From Lachnospiraceae bacterium AC2029 (GTDB lineage Bacteria > Bacillota > Clostridia > Lachnospirales > Lachnospiraceae), in contig JNLK01000001.1 in NCBI GenBank assembly GCA_000703065.1, positions 2,316,001 through 2,380,000 of the forward strand: a stretch of 64,000 bases of DNA, in the 5' to 3' direction. Position 1 is the first letter of the stretch. Every line of letters begins with the position of its first letter. Position numbers and translations under genes: made by a program. Positions 1 to 8,261 of the stretch are shown piece after piece. The notes below the pieces were generated by a model. The model saw nothing but the letters and a program-made list of their open reading frames with translations. It made no database searches and was not told the origin of the DNA.

Positions 1-2075
1 TGTCGAAAGACGGGACCATTACCACAAAAAGAGAAATTTCGAATTCAGAAGTATCAAGTTCGCAGACTGCCGGACTTGCAGTCGATGACCGGATCGTTCT
101 GTTCCGGCTCAATAAGGACTATGATAAAAATCGGGCCCTGGAAATAGATGAATACTGGCCTGGGGAGGAACGGTTTGAGTCTTCACAAAAACCGGCTTAT
201 TTCGAACGGATTGATAGTGTTATCTATAGTGAGTCTGCGGAAGAGTTCGTATTTTCCTGTAGTTTCACTGATTCCGAATACGGGATCGGAATCTGCCGGG
301 CAGAGGATAAGAATCCGATCTATTATAGTATCGGCGGGGAACGGGTTGATCAATTCTATACCGATGGGGACAGACTCTATTATTGTACAGGTGGACCGGC
401 TATATTAAACATAAGTGAGCATTCCATGTATTATCATGATTATACGGCCCGGATCACCTGTATGGACAAAAACACAAAGAATGTGATCTGGCAGGAGGAG
501 GAAAAGGGATCCAGTTATGATCCGCAGACCATTCACATGAAGGCTTATCGACAGAACGGAAAGGATTATGTCGTGACCTGTGTGGCAAATGGGGCACATG
601 TGTATGATGCGCAGAGCGGCAGAATGGTTTTGGAGTGTGACTATATGGATCAGGCCTTAAATATCCAGGCGGAGGATGGGCTTAAGGTAGTACTGGGAAA
701 CGGGAAGGTTTCCGAGATCGATCCTGAGGAAGGGACCTATACGGTTTCGGATTCATATAACATTGACCTGATCTTTGCGGAGGCTGTACATGACAGCTTC
801 ATGGGGAAAACAGTGTCCTTTGTCGTAACTCCGGAATATGAGGTATACATCTTCTGCAACGGCTGGGGTGATGCGTCATTTTCCGAGATCCTGCAACGGG
901 ATTCGGATATTAAGATCCGGGCGAAAGCCGCCGGTGGGACACTTGCGGCAATCTGCATTACGGAGGGGGATGAGGACAATGGAAAGCTGTATCTGGTTGA
1001 TACGAAGAATGATCAGGTGATGTGGGAAAAGGAAATGCCTTTTAAAGCAGAGGAGGATGATACGGAGCTTCGCTTCTCGGACAACGGAGACAGGGTCATT
1101 GCAACGAAATTTACTTATTACGAAAAACTGGAAATGGCCGCATTTCCGGTGGATGGGAGTGAGATTGAACATACGGTTATTACGGAGGAGGATCTCGGGG
1201 GGCGTTTCAGCGGGACCGTGGTTTTTCATACACGGGAAACGGATGGTTTTCTGAATCTGAACAAGGAAACCGTCGATGATGGAGCAGGTGAAAAGCGGGA
1301 AGTAGAATACCTGGAGATGTATACACTTGGAGCTTCCGGGCCGGAAAGGAAGAGGATCCGTTATCCGCAGGAAACTCCGGATTCAAATGGATTAATGAAT
1401 GTGGACAACGGGTTTGTCTCCGAAGACGGGAAGCACCTTGTCTTCATTGCCAGAACAGAAGGAAAGGTCTATGATTTTGTTCTCTATGATCTGGAAAAGG
1501 ACACCTGGCATATATTGAAGGAACTATCGGAGGAAAGTGATTACGCATACTGGAAGGCCAGAGCGGAATTCTCTGAACGTTATCTTGCAGTCATGAACGA
1601 AAATGAGAATGAGATTTTCCTCTTCGGTAACGAAAACGGAGAATTGATCTCCGGGATCTCAAGACCCGGTTGTTTGATCAATTCCTTTTCCCTTCACGAT
1701 GATAATTCCCTATATGTGTTCTGGGCGGACGGAATAGTTGAGAGGTATGACCCGGGAAGCGGAGAAAAGCTGGCGGAAATCGAAATTTATACAGGCTATG
1801 ATACCGTCTACTATTCGGCATGGTACTATAATGAGAACAACGTGATCCTCTGGGGTAAAATGGATATTCAGAATTGGGCGTATGTTTTGGATAAGGACAG
1901 CCTGAAGATGACGGACAGGCTGTCGGAACTGGTACTCTATGTTCCCGACACGGACACATTTATCATGAGCAGGGAGAACCGGAAGATAGGATCATTTAAA
2001 AGACATAGTCCGGATGAGCTTGTCAGGATGGGAGAGGAGCATCTGGGCGAGGAAATCTCACAGGAAGAACACTGA
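1..2075 (+). CDS. Beta-propeller (WD40/PQQ-like) protein, C-terminal part
   Basis: The reading frame is already open at base 3 and has no start in the window, so this is the C-terminal ~690 residues of a longer protein. The sequence is rich in Trp, Tyr, Asp and Gly and repeats a blade-like pattern of the type (V/L)xVxDxxTGxxxW, for example VYDAQSGRMVLEC, LVDTKNDQVMWEKE and RYDPGSGEKLAEIEI. That pattern is typical of WD40 or PQQ-like propellers. No transmembrane segment or catalytic motif is seen in this part; the missing N-terminus could hold a kinase, protease or membrane domain. It ends with TGA at 2073 and is followed by a hairpin shared with the convergent permease gene. The first internal ATG is at 426, but the open upstream frame has the same composition and repeat style, so I treat it as coding. 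The function is unknown. Confidence 0.7.
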   Translation, partial: SKDGTITTKREISNSEVSSSQTAGLAVDDRIVLFRLNKDYDKNRALEIDEYWPGEERFESSQKPAYFERIDSVIYSESAEEFVFSCSFTDSEYGIGICRAEDKNPIYYSIGGERVDQFYTDGDRLYYCTGGPAILNISEHSMYYHDYTARITCMDKNTKNVIWQEEEKGSSYDPQTIHMKAYRQNGKDYVVTCVANGAHVYDAQSGRMVLECDYMDQALNIQAEDGLKVVLGNGKVSEIDPEEGTYTVSDSYNIDLIFAEAVHDSFMGKTVSFVVTPEYEVYIFCNGWGDASFSEILQRDSDIKIRAKAAGGTLAAICITEGDEDNGKLYLVDTKNDQVMWEKEMPFKAEEDDTELRFSDNGDRVIATKFTYYEKLEMAAFPVDGSEIEHTVITEEDLGGRFSGTVVFHTRETDGFLNLNKETVDDGAGEKREVEYLEMYTLGASGPERKRIRYPQETPDSNGLMNVDNGFVSEDGKHLVFIARTEGKVYDFVLYDLEKDTWHILKELSEESDYAYWKARAEFSERYLAVMNENENEIFLFGNENGELISGISRPGCLINSFSLHDDNSLYVFWADGIVERYDPGSGEKLAEIEIYTGYDTVYYSAWYYNENNVILWGKMDIQNWAYVLDKDSLKMTDRLSELVLYVPDTDTFIMSRENRKIGSFKRHSPDELVRMGEEHLGEEISQEEH

Positions 2076-2079
2076 TAAA

Positions 2080-2120
2080 AAACGGGCAACCCTGATACCG
2101 GGGCTGCCCGTTTCGTTTTA
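2080..2120. terminator. Bidirectional intrinsic terminator between convergent genes
   Basis: Arms AAACGGGCA (2080-2088) and TGCCCGTTT (2105-2113) form a stem, with further C/G pairing inside. A T-rich run (TTTCGTTTTA) follows on the plus strand and an A-rich run precedes it, so it can stop transcripts from both sides. Confidence 0.75.
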
Positions 2121-2149
2121 GTTGTATTTGTACGACCGTGCCGGAACCG

Positions 2150-3517
2150 TCACATGAAATTCGTGATCAGCGCGACGACTCGTAGGACGAATAGCGCGAA
2201 GATGAAGGCCATGATGGGGCTTACGTCCTTTGCCTTTCTTGTGAAGACCTTTACAACTACCCATGAAAGAACACCGAACATGATGCCGTTGGCGATGGAG
2301 TAGGTAAGAAGCATCATGATGATGGCCAGATAGGAGCTGACCGTGTCGGCCATATCGTGCTCGAAGTTGATCTTCTTGCAGCTGGAGAACATGAGCATAC
2401 CGACGTAGATCAGTGCCGGAGCGGTTGCAAAGCTGGGGATCGCAAGGAAGATGGGGCTCAGCACCATGGAGATCAGGAAGAGAATTCCGGTGGTACATGC
2501 GGCGAGACCGGTTCTTCCGCCTACAGCGACACCGGTGCTGGACTCCACGAAGCTGGTTACGGTGGAGGTTCCCAGGCAGGCACCGATCGTGGTTCCGATG
2601 GCATCCGCTGTGAAGACTCTGCCGGCCCGAGGAAGCTTTCCATCTTCATCCAGAAGGTTTGCCTTGTCTGCCACACCGACTACGGTACCAACGGTATCGA
2701 AGAGGTCTACAAAGAGGAAGCTGAATACGATGGCCAGGAAGCGGACGATGTGCTCCGCTGCCCAGCTGAAGTTGAATTTAAATGCGGTCTCACCGATCCC
2801 GGAGAAGTTAAATGCATCCGCGAAGGTGGGAACCAGAGAATTGAGGCCCGCTGCCGGATCCACCTCGTACCATCCGATCAGCTCGGCAACCATGCCCAGG
2901 ATCCAGGTGGTAAGGATGCCGATCAGAACCGCACCCTTGACCTTATAGTGGCTGAGGACCGCGATGATGATAAAGCCCAGAAGTGCCAGTACCACGGTGG
3001 GGGACTTCAGATTTCCAAGAGCGATGGTGGTGGATTCGTCGGCAACGACGATGTCCGCACCCAGAAGTCCGATCAGCGCGATGAAGAGGCCGATACCGGT
3101 GGTGATGGCGTATTTCAGGTTCTGAGGAATACCGTTGACGATGGACTCCCTGACCTTAAAGAACGACATGAGGATGAAGATGATACCTTCCACAAGAACC
3201 GCCGTCAGCGCGATCCGGAAGGCGTCCGGCTCCTCACCCAGCTCGCCCATGCAGACGGTAAATGCAAAGTATGCATTCAGTCCCATACCTGCGGAAAGAG
3301 CGATGGGGTAATTGGCGAAAAAACCCATGATGAAGGTGGCAACGGCGGAAGCCAGCGCAGTGGCAAGAAATACGCCGTTGGCATTCATGACATTTCCGAG
3401 AATGTTAGGGTTGACGGCCAGGATATAGGCCATGGAAAGGAATGTGGTGATACCGGCGAGAATCTCGGTTTTCACGTCGGTTCCGTTCTCCTTCAGCTTG
3501 AATTGCTTCTCCAGCAT
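2150..3517 (-). CDS. NCS2-family purine permease (guanine/hypoxanthine, AzgA/PbuG type)
   Basis: A 455-residue polytopic membrane protein, the usual length for AzgA-like NCS2 permeases that import hypoxanthine, guanine or adenine by proton symport. The N-terminus (KTEILAGITTFLSMAYILAV, then NPNILG) and the segment GMGLNAYFAFTVC are characteristic of this branch, as is LFVDLFDTVGTVVGVA in the middle. About 12-14 hydrophobic segments are visible. The start is supported by AAGGGGGAAG upstream on the minus strand. A candidate -10 (TATAAT on the minus strand, plus-strand 3587-3592) lies about 70 bases upstream, and a stem-loop sits between it and the ribosome binding site. No purine riboswitch core was found. 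It is transcribed away from the pyrophosphatase gene. Confidence 0.9.
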   Translation of the reverse strand: MLEKQFKLKENGTDVKTEILAGITTFLSMAYILAVNPNILGNVMNANGVFLATALASAVATFIMGFFANYPIALSAGMGLNAYFAFTVCMGELGEEPDAFRIALTAVLVEGIIFILMSFFKVRESIVNGIPQNLKYAITTGIGLFIALIGLLGADIVVADESTTIALGNLKSPTVVLALLGFIIIAVLSHYKVKGAVLIGILTTWILGMVAELIGWYEVDPAAGLNSLVPTFADAFNFSGIGETAFKFNFSWAAEHIVRFLAIVFSFLFVDLFDTVGTVVGVADKANLLDEDGKLPRAGRVFTADAIGTTIGACLGTSTVTSFVESSTGVAVGGRTGLAACTTGILFLISMVLSPIFLAIPSFATAPALIYVGMLMFSSCKKINFEHDMADTVSSYLAIIMMLLTYSIANGIMFGVLSWVVVKVFTRKAKDVSPIMAFIFALFVLRVVALITNFM

Positions 3518-3548
3518 ACGATAACTTCCCCCTTAATTTAAGATTGCG

Positions 3549-3575
3549 GGTCGGTCCGTGAACTTCCGACCCCGT
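3549..3575 (-). other. Stem-loop in the 5' leader of the purine permease gene
   Basis: Arms GGGTCGG and CCGACCC (plus-strand 3548-3554 and 3567-3573 approximately) pair around an 11-13 base loop, between the putative -10 and the ribosome binding site of the permease. No U-run follows, so it is not an obvious terminator. A regulatory role is only a possibility. Confidence 0.35.
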
Positions 3576-3659
3576 CACCACTTTTTATTATAGTGCAAAT
3601 CGGTCAGATTTGCTATGATTTTCCGTGAGATATCATATGGGAACGAAAGCCGATATTCT

Positions 3660-3688
3660 TTGAATGTTCGGGTTCCTTATGATATAAT
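3660..3688 (+). promoter_or_regulatory. Sigma-A promoter for the pyrophosphatase gene
   Basis: TTGAAT at 3660-3665 and TATAAT at 3683-3688 are separated by exactly 17 bases, 50 bases upstream of the ATG at 3739. Confidence 0.75.
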
Positions 3689-3738
3689 AAGTTGTTGGGT
3701 TTTTAGAAACACAGACTAAAGGGCCGGGAGGATATTCT

Positions 3739-5385
3739 ATGACCACACGACCTACCTATATCATAGGCCATAAGAATCCGGATACGGATTCCATAGCCGC
3801 AGCCATCGCATACCAGTATCTGAAGGCGAAGATGGAGGACGGGATATTCATCGCTTCCCGCTGCGGAAATGTAAACAGTGAGACCCAGTATGTGCTGGAC
3901 CGCTTCGGATTTGAGGCGCCGAGGTTCATCGGTGACGTCCGGACACAGGTCCGGGATATGGAAATGCGCAAGATCCCGGGAGTTTCGGAGGAAATGTCCC
4001 TGAAGCGTGCCTGGGAGATCATGAAGGAGAATAAGGTTGTGACCCTCTGCATCACAGAGGGCAAGCAGCTGAAGGCGCTGATCACAACCGGAGATATCAT
4101 GGAATCCTATATGGGATCCTATGAGGCAAATACACTGTCCGCCGCAAAGACCAGCTATCGGAATATCGTGGATACGCTGGACGGAGAAATGGTGGTGGGA
4201 AATATCGATGATGTCCAGACCGAGGGCAAGGTCATGATCGGTGCCGGAACTCCGGATGCCATGGAGAAGCTGATCGCTCCCCATGATATGGTGATCCTGG
4301 GTGACCGGTATGAGTCCCATTTCTGTGCTATCGAAATGGATGCGGACTGCATCATTGTCTGTGCGGGATCGCCGGTGACGGAGAGCATCCGGCGGCTTGC
4401 AACCGAGAAGGGCTGTAAGATCATCACAACACCGCACAGTACATTTACGGTGGCACGACTCATTTATCAGAGTATGCCCCTCCGGTACTTCATGAAGTCG
4501 GAGGATCTGCTCACCTTCAAAATGGACGATATCATCGAGGATGTGCTGCCCATCATGGCGTCCACGCGGCACCGGTATTTCCCGGTGGTGGATTCCGTGG
4601 GACGTTACAAGGGAATGGTCAGCCGTCGAAACTTCCTGGGTGTTTCCAAGAAGAAGGTGATCCTGGTGGATCACAACGAGAAGAGCCAGGCGGTAAACGG
4701 GATCGAATCGGCGGATCTGCTGGAGATCCTCGATCATCACAGACTCGGAACCATCGCAACGACGCGGCCGGTATTCTTCTGGAATCAGCCCGTTGGCTGC
4801 ACCTGCACCATCATTCACCGGATGTTCTGGGAATATGGGATCGATATCCCGAAGGATGTGGCGGGGCTGATGCTTTCGGCCATTATCTCGGATACGCTGC
4901 TGTTCCGTTCGCCCACCTGTACCGAGGCGGACCGGCAGGCCGGTGAGGAGCTGGCAAGGATCGCGGGAGTGGATCCTGAGGAGCTTGCGACCTCCATGTT
5001 CACTGCAGGCAGTTATGTGGGTGATAAGTCCGCGGATGAGATCCTGCATCAGGATTTCAAGAAGTTTACGGTTGGCGCTCATGCCATCGCTGTGGGACAG
5101 ATCAGCACCATGGACGACAACGAGATATCGCTGATCCGGGACCGGCTGGCACCGGAAATGAACCGGCTTCGGGAGCGGGACGGCGTGGATATGCTGTTCT
5201 TTATGATCACAAATATCCTGAAGGAATCCTCGGAGGTTCTCTTCTCCGGAACCAGTGCGGAGATGATCCTGGAAAATGGCTTCAATATAACCTCCAAGGA
5301 TCACGTCAGCATCTATCTGCCGGGTGTGGTATCCCGTAAGAAGCAGATGCTGCCGACGATCACTAGTACCATAGAAATGAGTTGA
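3739..5385 (+). CDS. Putative manganese-dependent inorganic pyrophosphatase with CBS and DRTGG domains
   Basis: Family II pyrophosphatase of the regulated (CBS-containing) type, 548 residues; plain family II enzymes are about 310. It hydrolyses pyrophosphate in the cytoplasm, with activity normally tuned by adenine nucleotides bound to the CBS pair. The N-terminal DHH domain shows IGHKNPDTDSIAAAIAY. A first CBS repeat (about residues 75-120) is followed by a DRTGG-like region and a second CBS repeat (about 255-300). The catalytic domain then resumes with VDHNEKSQA and the DHH signature ILDHHRLGT. The C-terminal DHHA2 half follows. The ATG has GGGAGGATATTCT upstream and a clear promoter. Confidence 0.9.
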   Translation: MTTRPTYIIGHKNPDTDSIAAAIAYQYLKAKMEDGIFIASRCGNVNSETQYVLDRFGFEAPRFIGDVRTQVRDMEMRKIPGVSEEMSLKRAWEIMKENKVVTLCITEGKQLKALITTGDIMESYMGSYEANTLSAAKTSYRNIVDTLDGEMVVGNIDDVQTEGKVMIGAGTPDAMEKLIAPHDMVILGDRYESHFCAIEMDADCIIVCAGSPVTESIRRLATEKGCKIITTPHSTFTVARLIYQSMPLRYFMKSEDLLTFKMDDIIEDVLPIMASTRHRYFPVVDSVGRYKGMVSRRNFLGVSKKKVILVDHNEKSQAVNGIESADLLEILDHHRLGTIATTRPVFFWNQPVGCTCTIIHRMFWEYGIDIPKDVAGLMLSAIISDTLLFRSPTCTEADRQAGEELARIAGVDPEELATSMFTAGSYVGDKSADEILHQDFKKFTVGAHAIAVGQISTMDDNEISLIRDRLAPEMNRLRERDGVDMLFFMITNILKESSEVLFSGTSAEMILENGFNITSKDHVSIYLPGVVSRKKQMLPTITSTIEMS

Positions 5386-5479
5386 TAACAGGCGACAGCT
5401 CACGTATATCATAAAAATGCTGCAGCTGCGTGCCCGCACGCAGGATCAGCTATTTAGACCAGGGAGAACTACTGAACGC

Positions 5480-6367
5480 ATGAGAGAATTTACATTGATC
5501 ACCGACGTTAATACGGATGTTCATCCGGCCTATGCCGAGAAAGAAGGGATCATCATCCTTCCGCAGTATTATTATTTTGAAGACGGAGTCATCTACGGAG
5601 ATGAGCTCCTGATGGATGAGGACACCTTCTATGCAAGGCTTGCAGCCGGTGAAACGGCAAAGTCCTCCGGTGTGAATCCGGACCGGGCAAAAAGGACCTT
5701 TGAGGAGGAACTGAAGAAGGGAAAGGATATCCTTGCGATCATTTGTTCCTCCGGTCTTTCCATGAGCTACAACACCTGCAAAAATGTGGGTGAGGAGCTG
5801 ATGAACGAGTATCCGGGGTCCAGGATCATCGTTATGGATTCCCTGAGTGAGTCCGGCGGAGCGGGACTTATGCTCTATGTGGCACGGGACATGCAGAAGG
5901 AAGGAAAGTCCATGGAGGAGATCCGGGACTATATCGAATCCATAAAGCAGGATTTCCAGGGACTTTTTGTAGTGGACGACCTCAGGTATCTGGTACGTGG
6001 CGGCCGGCTGTCTCCCTTCAGCGGAGCCTTCGGTACCATGCTGGACATCAAGCCGATCCTCTATCTGAATGAGGAGGGGAAGATCGTTCCCCTGAAGAAG
6101 GTCCGGACCAGGAAGCGTGCCATCAACGAGCTGCTCCGGATCGCGAAGGAAATGGATCCGGATCCCAGGTATATCTATGTGATCCATACCCACAACGAGC
6201 CCTCTGCCCAGGAACTGGCGGACCGGATCGAAGCGGAGCTGGGGATCAAGGTGGACCGGCAGTACAATCTGGGGATCCTCAACAATACCATTGGCGCACA
6301 CACGGGACCGAACGCCCTGGGCTTCGGATTCCTTGCCCGGAAGAAATGGACGGATGTGAAGCTGTAG
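5480..6367 (+). CDS. DegV family protein (fatty-acid-binding fold)
   Basis: DegV (EDD fold) proteins bind fatty acids and, as FakB, present them to a fatty acid kinase. This 295-residue protein starts MREFTLITDVNTDVHPAYAE. The family core is seen in VKSSGVNPD-like text (KSSGVNPDRAKRTFEE), ICSSGLSMSYNTCKN, the central DDLRYLVRGGRLSP and the C-terminal IGAHTGPNALG. The DLRYLxRGGRLS block and IGxHxGPG-like end are family hallmarks. The ATG at 5480 is preferred over one at 5417 because AGGGAGAA lies just upstream and homology starts there. It may be in an operon with the pyrophosphatase (94-base gap) and with the next membrane protein (9-base gap). Confidence 0.88.
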   Translation: MREFTLITDVNTDVHPAYAEKEGIIILPQYYYFEDGVIYGDELLMDEDTFYARLAAGETAKSSGVNPDRAKRTFEEELKKGKDILAIICSSGLSMSYNTCKNVGEELMNEYPGSRIIVMDSLSESGGAGLMLYVARDMQKEGKSMEEIRDYIESIKQDFQGLFVVDDLRYLVRGGRLSPFSGAFGTMLDIKPILYLNEEGKIVPLKKVRTRKRAINELLRIAKEMDPDPRYIYVIHTHNEPSAQELADRIEAELGIKVDRQYNLGILNNTIGAHTGPNALGFGFLARKKWTDVKL

Positions 6368-6376
6368 GGAGGGATC

Positions 6377-7081
6377 ATGGCTTACGAACTGAAACCCAAT
6401 GAAGAACTGGAGGAAATGCGGAAGAAGGAAGAGGATGCGAAGCTGTATGGAAATGCGGCACCGGATCCGGCGCAGGACCTTCCGGTCTATAAGGATATGG
6501 GAGCCTTGGCGGCTACGTCTTCCGGGGTGAATTCTACCCGGCGCAAGATCATTTTCTGGAGCATCGGTCTGGTGATCGTGGCTCTTGGTGTCTTCGGCAT
6601 TATCAAGGTCGTGAATTTCATCGTAAATTCAGGAGGAAAGGACATCTCGGAATATCTGGCCAAGTCGGAATCGGAGATCGCTCAGGAGCTGGGACTGACC
6701 TTCGAACAGCACGATGAGCGTGCGCCCATGATCCAGCAGTACTCCGGCGGTAAGGTAACAGTTCGGAGCGCAGGGGATCTGGAGGTGATCTACATCGACG
6801 GCAAGCAGGTGGGCGTGGCTACGGATGGTCGGGATTACCGGTTCTTCGGGATCGGCATCAATGACATGGGCCCCAGACTGGAATACATTATCACTTATAA
6901 GTATGAGAAGATATTTGTGGTGGCAAATGATTTGACGGGGGGGAATTCAGAGTCGAAATTCTTCTATAATACAGCAGATAATACCTGCCTTGTGATCACG
7001 CTGAACACTACCTCAAACAGAGTGGTCTATATGACCTACTTTACGGATCTGGCACTGATCTCTAAGGATCTTTCATTCTAA
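6377..7081 (+). CDS. Hypothetical single-pass membrane protein
   Basis: A 234-residue protein I do not recognise. Residues 1-53 are charged and Pro/Ala containing, residues about 56-82 form one strong transmembrane helix (IIFWSIGLVIVALGVFGII), and the rest is a soluble, beta-rich domain predicted to be outside the cell. The soluble part has two internally similar stretches around IYIDGKQVGVATDG and EYIITYKYEKIF. It follows the DegV gene by 9 bases with GGGAGGGATC as ribosome binding site, so the two are probably co-transcribed. A hairpin follows its stop. Confidence 0.75.
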   Translation: MAYELKPNEELEEMRKKEEDAKLYGNAAPDPAQDLPVYKDMGALAATSSGVNSTRRKIIFWSIGLVIVALGVFGIIKVVNFIVNSGGKDISEYLAKSESEIAQELGLTFEQHDERAPMIQQYSGGKVTVRSAGDLEVIYIDGKQVGVATDGRDYRFFGIGINDMGPRLEYIITYKYEKIFVVANDLTGGNSESKFFYNTADNTCLVITLNTTSNRVVYMTYFTDLALISKDLSF

Positions 7082-7096
7082 CTGCAGATTACATTA

Positions 7097-7131
7097 CAGG
7101 CGGGGCCATGCAGGGTGCATGACCCCGCCTG
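7097..7131 (+). terminator. Strong GC hairpin after the membrane-protein gene
   Basis: CAGGCGGGG plus CATGCA (7097-7112) pairs with TGCATG plus CCCCGCCTG (7116-7131), nearly perfect. It lacks a U-run, so it is either a weak terminator or an mRNA-end or processing structure ahead of hydE. Confidence 0.5.
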
Positions 7132-7200
7132 GAGACGATATAAGGTCTGAGATGCCTGCACCGGCAGGAACGGTTTCACACACAAAAAACAAGGGGAACG

Positions 7201-8256
7201 ATGGATAAGATACGGGAACAGCTTCATAGACTCCACGAGGGAAAGAGCCTGGATGCGGAGGAGTATCTGGAACTGATCCTCGGTCGGGATGCAGTCCGCG
7301 TGGAGGCAGCCGCTCTTGCCTGTGAGGTGAGAGACCGGATCTACGGAAGGAGAGTCTTCATCCGGGGGCTGATCGAGTTCACCAATTACTGCAGAAACAA
7401 CTGCTATTACTGCGGGATCCGGGCCGGAAATGTAAATGCGGACCGCTACCGGCTCTCTTTGCAGGAGATCCTTACCTGTACGGATGCAGGTTATGAACTG
7501 GGATTCCGGACATTTGTCCTGCAGGGCGGAGAGGATCCGTATTATACGGATGAGATGATGACGGAGCTGGTACGTGGGATCAGAGAACGTCATCCGGACT
7601 GTGCCATCACTCTTTCCGTGGGAGAGAGAAGCCGTGAGACCTACCGCCTGTGGAAGGAAGCCGGGGCGGACCGGTATCTGCTGCGGCATGAAACCATCAA
7701 CCCGGAACACTATGCATCCCTTCATCCGGAGGGGATGAGCCATGAGAACCGGCTGCGGTGTCTCAGGGATCTGAAGGAACTGGGATTTCAGGTGGGAGCC
7801 GGCTTCATGGTGGGTTCTCCGGGACAGACCGAGGAGGATCTTGCAGCAGAGCTTTGCTTTCTGAGGGAGTTTCGCCCTCACATGGTGGGGATCGGACCGT
7901 ATGTGCCGCATCAGGATACGCCCTTTGCGAAGGAGCCTGCGGGGACTGCAGAGCTTACCACATTTCTCCTGTCACTGATCCGGCTGACCCTGCCGGAGGT
8001 GCTGCTGCCTGCCACCACGGCGCTGGGAACCGTGGATGCCCTGGGACGTGAGAAGGGGATCCGTGCGGGAGCAAATGTTGTGATGCCGAACCTTTCCCCG
8101 GTAGATGTCAGAGAGAAATACCTTCTGTATGATCATAAGATCTGTACGGGAGAGGAGGCGGCGCAGTGTATAGCCTGCCTGAAGGAACGGATCCGCACCA
8201 CCGGCTGTGAGATCGTGGTGGACCGCGGAGATCATAAGGATAAAGAGAGACAGTAA
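7201..8256 (+). CDS. hydE: [FeFe] hydrogenase H-cluster radical SAM maturase HydE
   Basis: HydE is a radical SAM enzyme that helps build the 2Fe subcluster of [FeFe] hydrogenase; in current models it works on the HydG-derived Fe(CO)2(CN)-cysteine synthon before assembly on HydF. The protein is 351 residues, normal for the family. The radical SAM cluster motif CX3CX2C is C64, C68 and C71 (NYCRNNCYYCGIR), followed by the typical LQGGEDPYYTDE and, later, VGSPGQTEEDL and MVGIGPYVPHQDTPF. The ATG has AAGGGGAACG immediately upstream. It is the first gene of a hydE, phosphoglycerol transferase, hydG, hydF cluster that ends at the terminator near 12930. Confidence 0.95.
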   Translation: MDKIREQLHRLHEGKSLDAEEYLELILGRDAVRVEAAALACEVRDRIYGRRVFIRGLIEFTNYCRNNCYYCGIRAGNVNADRYRLSLQEILTCTDAGYELGFRTFVLQGGEDPYYTDEMMTELVRGIRERHPDCAITLSVGERSRETYRLWKEAGADRYLLRHETINPEHYASLHPEGMSHENRLRCLRDLKELGFQVGAGFMVGSPGQTEEDLAAELCFLREFRPHMVGIGPYVPHQDTPFAKEPAGTAELTTFLLSLIRLTLPEVLLPATTALGTVDALGREKGIRAGANVVMPNLSPVDVREKYLLYDHKICTGEEAAQCIACLKERIRTTGCEIVVDRGDHKDKERQ

Positions 8257-8261
8257 CCTGA

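Noticed and set aside
2357-3541. A 394-codon open frame opposite the purine permease
   Set aside because: It mirrors a well-supported membrane protein gene, has no family features and follows from the codon bias of the opposite strand. Long frames opposite the pyrophosphatase (3703-5439), hydG (9866-11482), the helicase (32005-33888) and lon (55055-57040) were rejected for the same reason.
3518-3738. Purine riboswitch upstream of the permease
   Set aside because: The conserved aptamer core bases are absent; only a simple GGGTCGG/CCGACCC hairpin is seen.
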